From: an uncultured Calothrix sp.
Lineage (GTDB): Bacteria; Cyanobacteriota; Cyanobacteriia; Cyanobacteriales; Nostocaceae
Length of the DNA stretch: 64,000 nucleotides
Direction: 5' to 3'
Assembly: GCA_937973965.1 (NCBI GenBank)
Contig: CALJJQ010000066.1
Coordinates: forward strand, 62,001-126,000
Below are positions 59,084-64,000 of the stretch, one piece after another (position 1 is the stretch's first letter; each line of letters opens with the position of its first letter). A model generated the notes under the pieces. It ran no database searches and was not told the origin of the DNA. It saw only the letters and a list, made by a program, of their open reading frames with translations. A program made the position numbers and the translations under genes.

Positions 59084-60295
59084 TTAACTTGAATCAGAAA
59101 TATCCTCATGATAAATTACAGGTAAAATCACAGTAAAAGTAGTTCCAATTCCAACTTGACTCCAAACGGAAATTTCACCCCGATGAGCGTCAACACATTT
59201 CTTCACAATTGCTAATCCTAAACCTGTTCCAGTAATTTTCCCTACGTTATCAGCACGATGAAAGGGTTGGAAAATACGGGGTAAATCGGCTTGAGGAATG
59301 CCAATTCCAGAGTCTTGAATTTGGATGATTACACGATTTTTCTGATTCAATAACTCCCAGTTAATTTGACTGGGAGGAAGGGAATATTTAATCGCATTAT
59401 TCAGTAAATTTCCAATAATATGTCTGAGTAAGGTTTCATCCCATAATGCACCTTGATGAAATTCGCCACAGATTTTTAATAAAATTTTTATATTATTTTC
59501 TGCTGCTAATAGCCGATATTCTTCTAATAGCTGGTGACAAAACTGCTTTAAGTCAATTACCTCCAAATCACAGGGTATTTTCCCCGTATCTGCTTTGCCA
59601 ATGAAAGAAGCCTCATCTAATAATTGTGCCATTGATTTAATCGCCGATCGGATTAATTGATAATGAGATTGTTTTTTCTCTGGAGAAACTTTCCCATCGC
59701 TATTTTGTAATAACCCCGCAGCTAATAAAATTGTGTTTAAAGGATTACGAATATCATGGGACAGCATCGAGACAAATTCCGATTTAAATTGATTAATCTC
59801 TCGTGCTTTGAGCAATTCGCTTGTCCTTTCTTCCACACAAGTTTCTAGGGATTTGTTCAGAGCGCGTAGATGTTCGAGAGCATGTTTGCGCTCAATCGCA
59901 TATCGTAGCGATCGCAATAACAACACACCGTTTTCTTGATGAATTTCTCGCTTAACTAGGTAATCTTGCGCTCCTTGACGTACTGCTTCTACCGCTAAAT
60001 CATCATCATTGGTATTAGTTAGCACCACAATCGGAATACTGGGAGCTAGGTGCATTAAAGGAGGTAGGGAATTTAACCCTGTGCTGTCAGGTAAGGTTAA
60101 ATCCAACAAAATCACATCAAAGGGACAAACCATACCCTGAATTTGTAATTGCATCAAATGTTGCAGTGCATCACCTAAACGTTGGCAGTGTAGCAAACTT
60201 ATCTCGTAGGTGGGTGATGCTGTCAACAATTCCCTGAATAACCTTGCTTCTGCCAAGTTATCCTCTATTAATAGGATTTTGACTAAAGTTACCAT
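59084..60295 (-). CDS. Receiver-histidine kinase hybrid
   Basis: Receiver KILLIEDNLAEARLFREL...DVILLDLTLPD, H-box EFVSMLSHDIRNPLNTIL, G boxes. Confidence 0.93.
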   Translation of the reverse strand: MVTLVKILLIEDNLAEARLFRELLTASPTYEISLLHCQRLGDALQHLMQLQIQGMVCPFDVILLDLTLPDSTGLNSLPPLMHLAPSIPIVVLTNTNDDDLAVEAVRQGAQDYLVKREIHQENGVLLLRSLRYAIERKHALEHLRALNKSLETCVEERTSELLKAREINQFKSEFVSMLSHDIRNPLNTILLAAGLLQNSDGKVSPEKKQSHYQLIRSAIKSMAQLLDEASFIGKADTGKIPCDLEVIDLKQFCHQLLEEYRLLAAENNIKILLKICGEFHQGALWDETLLRHIIGNLLNNAIKYSLPPSQINWELLNQKNRVIIQIQDSGIGIPQADLPRIFQPFHRADNVGKITGTGLGLAIVKKCVDAHRGEISVWSQVGIGTTFTVILPVIYHEDISDSS

Positions 60296-60437
60296 AATCG
60301 AGAGGGAGTGGGAGTTGGGAATGGAGAGGGGATCAAAGGAGAGAGGGAGAAGGGAAGCGGGGGAGACCGGATACTAATACATCTCTAAGTATCTTAAGTG
60401 TGATGAAAGTTTCTTCTCCCCTGGGTTCCCAGTTGTC

Positions 60438-60884
60438 CTATTCCAGGGGTAAAGTTACTGTTGATAACCAAAAATCCTCGATCCCTTTGACGATTTGAAA
60501 GAGTTCGCTGAGGTTGCGAGATTTAGTGATGTAGCAATTGACGTGGAGGTCATAGCTATGAAAAATATCTTCTTCATTCCGGGAAGTAGTCAGTACAACT
60601 ACGGGTATTCTCCGGAGGTTGGGGTCAGCTTTGATTTCTGCTAAGACTTCTCTGCCATCTTTTTTCGGTAAATTCAGGTCAAGTAAGATGAGGTCTGGTC
60701 GAGGTGCGTTTTCATACTCCCCTTCCCGACGCAGGTAAGCCATCGCATCCATACCGTCGCGAACTGTCACCACTTCATGAGGAAGGGAACTATGTTTCAG
60801 CGCTTCGAGAATCAGACGAATATCGGCTTTATTATCCTCGACCAAAAATATTTGCCTTGACTTTACGTCGTTTGACTCGTTCAC
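60438..60884 (-). CDS. Rcp1-like single-domain response regulator
   Basis: RQIFLVEDNKADIRLILEALKHS...PDLILLDLNLPKKDG; GTG start at 60884 inferred because residues upstream are out-of-frame phytochrome coding sequence. Confidence 0.9.
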   Translation of the reverse strand: MNESNDVKSRQIFLVEDNKADIRLILEALKHSSLPHEVVTVRDGMDAMAYLRREGEYENAPRPDLILLDLNLPKKDGREVLAEIKADPNLRRIPVVVLTTSRNEEDIFHSYDLHVNCYITKSRNLSELFQIVKGIEDFWLSTVTLPLE

Positions 60885-63138
60885 GTTCGCTTCCTCCCAA
60901 TGGAAGTGTAAAGTAGAAAGTAGCACCTTCCCCTGGTTGGGATTCGACCCAAATTCTTCCTCGATGACATTCAATAATTTTTTTACAAATCGCTAAACCC
61001 ATACCCGTGCCATGATATTCGTCACGGGTATGTAAACGTTGGAAGATGACGAAAATGCGATCGCTAAATTTGGGATCTAATCCAATTCCGTTATCGCTCA
61101 CAGAAAACAACCATTCTTCTTCTAGTCGAGTTGCATCGATATGAATCACTGGTGGTTTGTCGCTGCGGAATTTAATCGCATTACCCACTAGGTTTTGAAA
61201 TAGTTGCATAATCTGTGTACTATCTGCCATGACTGTTGGTAAATCGTCATGGGTAATAGTTGCTTTGGTTTCGTTAATGCGTTGACGTAAATTCCCTAAT
61301 GCTCGCTCTAAAGCTAGATTAACATCTGTTAGTTGAAATTCCACAGCTTGCATATCAACTTTGGAATATGCTAACACATCATCAATTAAGGTTTGCATTA
61401 AGCTGACACCTTCCACAACATAACTGATGAACTCGTTTGCATCTTCATCCAGTTGATTTTGATAACGCATTTCCAACAGTTGTACATAGTTAGCAACCTG
61501 ATTTAATGGTTCTTGTAAATCATGGGAAGCAACATAGGCAAATTTTTTCAATTCGGCGTTAGAAAGTTCTAAATCATGAGCTAACTGGGCTAATTCATCG
61601 GCTTGTTTCAGCACAATATTCACAATCGCTTTGCGCAATTCTAATGCTGCTTTTATCTCTACATACTTCCAATTTAAAGAGGTTAATTGGACGGTTTCTT
61701 TCCACAGTTCAAAGGATTTACGTGGACGTAAACGTAGATTACCATCACTTTGTGTTAAAGCAAAAGCATTATTGGGATCACCACCCCAATTAACGGTTTG
61801 GATGACCTCTGGACGGAACCACAGCACGTAATTTCGCTTGGATATCGGTATCGCTAATAGTCCACTGGCTACATGTTTATATTTTTCCGCATCCGGATAA
61901 ATCTTGGGTAGGGAATCTGTATAAAACACCTCCTCATTCACGTTTGAGCGTAGCCATTGCAGCAAGTAATTTAAATCCTCTTCGCTAGGTGTTTTTCCTA
62001 TCAAAGTATAATTACCAGCAAAACAAATTGCCGCACCTTGTGCATTAACTAAATCTAATATATTTGGTTGATCAACTTGGACTAAGCCATCAATAAAGTT
62101 TTCCTCCTGGGACATTTGTTCAACTAATGCAGATTGAACATGAGCTAATTGCATTCGATAATCGTAATCTTCTGTTTCTTCCCTTGCGGAAATTTCTGCA
62201 AATACCACCCTCCCTAAAAATTCACAGGCTTTTCGCAATTCATAGGATACATATTTTGGTGTTTGATGATGACAAGCGATTAATCCCCACAATTTACCTT
62301 CCTTAATCAGGGAGATTGTTAAGGATGCACCCACACCCATATTGTGCAAATATTCAATATGACAGGGAGATGCACTCCGCAAAATAGAGTTAGTTAAATC
62401 TGTCGCCGTTTTGCTAACTGGATTGATTGCTGGAATAATTTTGACTGGCTCTACATGGGTATTGGGAATAATCCGAATCCAATTTGAGGTAAATAGTTTG
62501 CGAGCAGGTTTAGGAATATCTGATTCGGGATAATGTAAACCTAAATAGGATTCTAAATGACTCAGTTTTTCTTCCCCAATTACGGAACCATGTCCATCTT
62601 CATCAAATTTATAAAGCATTACCCGATCAAATCCAGTAATCTTGCGCACCTCTTGCACAATGATTTGACAAAAATCGTGGTTACTACTATTAGCTGAAAG
62701 CTGGTTAATCGAAGCTCTAGCTAGGTGATAAAAACTTAAAAAAGGAATACTTTCCTGTGATAATGCTGGTTCCAGTTCTAAAACTAAAAATCCCTCTTGA
62801 TTACGATGGAAAACCGCATCAAACACACTATAATCATCACCAGATTTACGAATCCAGACCTTACTAGGATTAATAAAATCCAGACTTTCTGCGGTTAAAC
62901 CCTGTTGAATTTGCCCGATTTGATAGGTATCCAGTAAGTCCTCTAGTTTCATTCCTAATACCGCTTCCGGTGCAATCCCAAAATGAGTCTGGACGTTACT
63001 ACTAACTTGTAAAATGGTTAATTCCGGTTCTTGCAATACCAAAAGTACACCGTGTGGTTGAATTTCATCGTAAAGATGGATTGGTGCATCTTTGAGTTGC
63101 ATCCATTCCCGGTTTTCCTGCTGTAAAATACTGGTCAT
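60832..63138 (-). CDS. Cph1-type cyanobacterial phytochrome (PAS-GAF-PHY-HK)
   Basis: GAF signature LGLHYPESDIP; chromophore region LRSASPCHIEYLHNMGVGASLTISLI with the Cph1-type Cys; HK H-box YVASHDLQEPLNQV. Confidence 0.95.
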   Translation of the reverse strand: MTSILQQENREWMQLKDAPIHLYDEIQPHGVLLVLQEPELTILQVSSNVQTHFGIAPEAVLGMKLEDLLDTYQIGQIQQGLTAESLDFINPSKVWIRKSGDDYSVFDAVFHRNQEGFLVLELEPALSQESIPFLSFYHLARASINQLSANSSNHDFCQIIVQEVRKITGFDRVMLYKFDEDGHGSVIGEEKLSHLESYLGLHYPESDIPKPARKLFTSNWIRIIPNTHVEPVKIIPAINPVSKTATDLTNSILRSASPCHIEYLHNMGVGASLTISLIKEGKLWGLIACHHQTPKYVSYELRKACEFLGRVVFAEISAREETEDYDYRMQLAHVQSALVEQMSQEENFIDGLVQVDQPNILDLVNAQGAAICFAGNYTLIGKTPSEEDLNYLLQWLRSNVNEEVFYTDSLPKIYPDAEKYKHVASGLLAIPISKRNYVLWFRPEVIQTVNWGGDPNNAFALTQSDGNLRLRPRKSFELWKETVQLTSLNWKYVEIKAALELRKAIVNIVLKQADELAQLAHDLELSNAELKKFAYVASHDLQEPLNQVANYVQLLEMRYQNQLDEDANEFISYVVEGVSLMQTLIDDVLAYSKVDMQAVEFQLTDVNLALERALGNLRQRINETKATITHDDLPTVMADSTQIMQLFQNLVGNAIKFRSDKPPVIHIDATRLEEEWLFSVSDNGIGLDPKFSDRIFVIFQRLHTRDEYHGTGMGLAICKKIIECHRGRIWVESQPGEGATFYFTLPLGGSERERVKRRKVKANIFGRG

Positions 63139-63537
63139 TGATTGTACTCCTGCAATATTCAGGATGATTGGGGATTTGAGGTAAATTCAAATAATATTTA
63201 TTAGCCTTAATGTGCTGCCTTCACTACAAATGAAAGTCTGCCTGTAAGTAGAAAAAAATTCCTATCTCATCGTTTACTCAGTCAATCAGTGAGCTTTTTT
63301 AGATAGCTAATCCTTAAAGACCATCTGTCATCTGCTAACTGTCAACAAACTCAGTCTAAAAGTATATCTATTTAATTTATACTCACGCCTCGTATTCTAA
63401 CAACAGGTTATAGGAAAAACAGATAATAAATGTGAAAATACTTAGACTCATACCCCTCGCTTTGTTTAAGAAATAAGTTATTAAGTAACAATAGTTTAAT
63501 AAAAAATAAAATTTACTCGTGAGGAGGGAGTGGGAGA

Positions 63538-63564
63538 GTACAAACGCGATATGTCGCGTCTGTA
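63538..63564. repeat. GACGCGA/TCGCGTC-type hairpin
   Basis: gtacaAACGCGATATGTCGCGTctgta. Confidence 0.5.
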
Positions 63565-63805
63565 GGAGAGTTGGGAGTAGAAAAAACTTTCATTAATTTT
63601 GGTGTCAGCATTATATGTTTACTACTCCCTATTTTCTAGATATTGATGATTAAGTATAAATCTAGATTTCCAGTCGATATTGAGTATTGATGAGAATTTT
63701 CTCATGGAAAATTCATCAAATTTTCATGCTGCTCTGTAAGGATATATACCAGCAAACACATAGGCTGTTTTGCGGAAATTATTTCCTGAGATAGAGGTTA
63801 TCACC

Positions 63806-64000
63806 ATGCGAGTTTGCGTTATCGGTACGGGATATGTTGGCTTGGTTACAGGTGCTTGTCTCGCAAAAATTGGACACCATGTCATCTGTATTGATAATAA
63901 TGCAGAAAAGGTGGCACTAATGCAATCTGGAAGGTCTCCAATTTTTGAACCTGGTTTAGATGAAATTATGCAGTCGGGGATGGAAGCAGGAAGATTGCAG
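63806..64000 (+). CDS. UDP-glucose/GDP-mannose dehydrogenase family, N-terminal part (truncated by window edge)
   Basis: MRVCVIGTGYVGLVTGACLAKIGHHVICIDNNAEKVALMQSGRSPIFEPGLDEIMQSGMEAGRLQ. Confidence 0.93.
   Translation, partial: MRVCVIGTGYVGLVTGACLAKIGHHVICIDNNAEKVALMQSGRSPIFEPGLDEIMQSGMEAGRLQ

Noticed and set aside
60885-60974. Upstream extension (ATG 60974) of the Rcp-like response regulator
   Set aside because: Extension is out-of-frame phytochrome coding sequence; receiver homology begins after the GTG at 60884.
1-64000. CRISPR array, tRNA, rRNA or intact IS transposase
   Set aside because: None recognised by eye on either strand; tRNAscan-SE, Infernal and ISfinder would be needed to exclude them formally.

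Overview
This is a 64 kb chromosomal window from a cyanobacterium, most likely filamentous and Nostocales/Calothrix-like. The basis is abundant HIP1 octamers (GCGATCGC), GGGAGTA-type heptamer repeats, cyanobacterial gene families and a Cph1-type phytochrome. All calls come from reading the sequence and ORF track; no searches were run. Content in order: MBL-fold fragment; ArsR + SulP permease near a Tat-signal beta-carbonic-anhydrase-like protein; OmpR/HK pair and ACR3-like transporter; an iron-related block (PepSY, hydrolase, flavodoxin, AMIN/TonB receptor); CbiG-CobJ fusion; NADAR protein; RRM protein; DUF2201/VWA protein; FTR1 permease between two ferritin-like genes; MFS; carotenoid-desaturase-like enzyme; EcsC pseudogene; acnB; ferredoxin; DedA-like; two-gene ABC transporter; caspase-like/nSTAND gene beside a membrane pentapeptide-repeat gene; DUF5682-like ORF; ankyrin protein; ffh; Uma2 remnant; phosphodiesterase; phytochrome/Rcp/hybrid kinase; start of a UDP-sugar dehydrogenase. 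The strongest non-obvious signals are: (i) a MITE family in two inverted copies with intact 5-bp TSDs, one carrying a nested TA-flanked MITE; (ii) two further MITE-like elements, one exactly on a stop codon; (iii) a short palindromic repeat inserted in frame in a coding sequence and repeated in an intergenic site; (iv) two pseudogenes whose frames are restored by removing perfect 4-, 7- and 4-bp tandem duplications; (v) a caspase-like/nSTAND + pentapeptide locus with the catalytic His replaced by Tyr.
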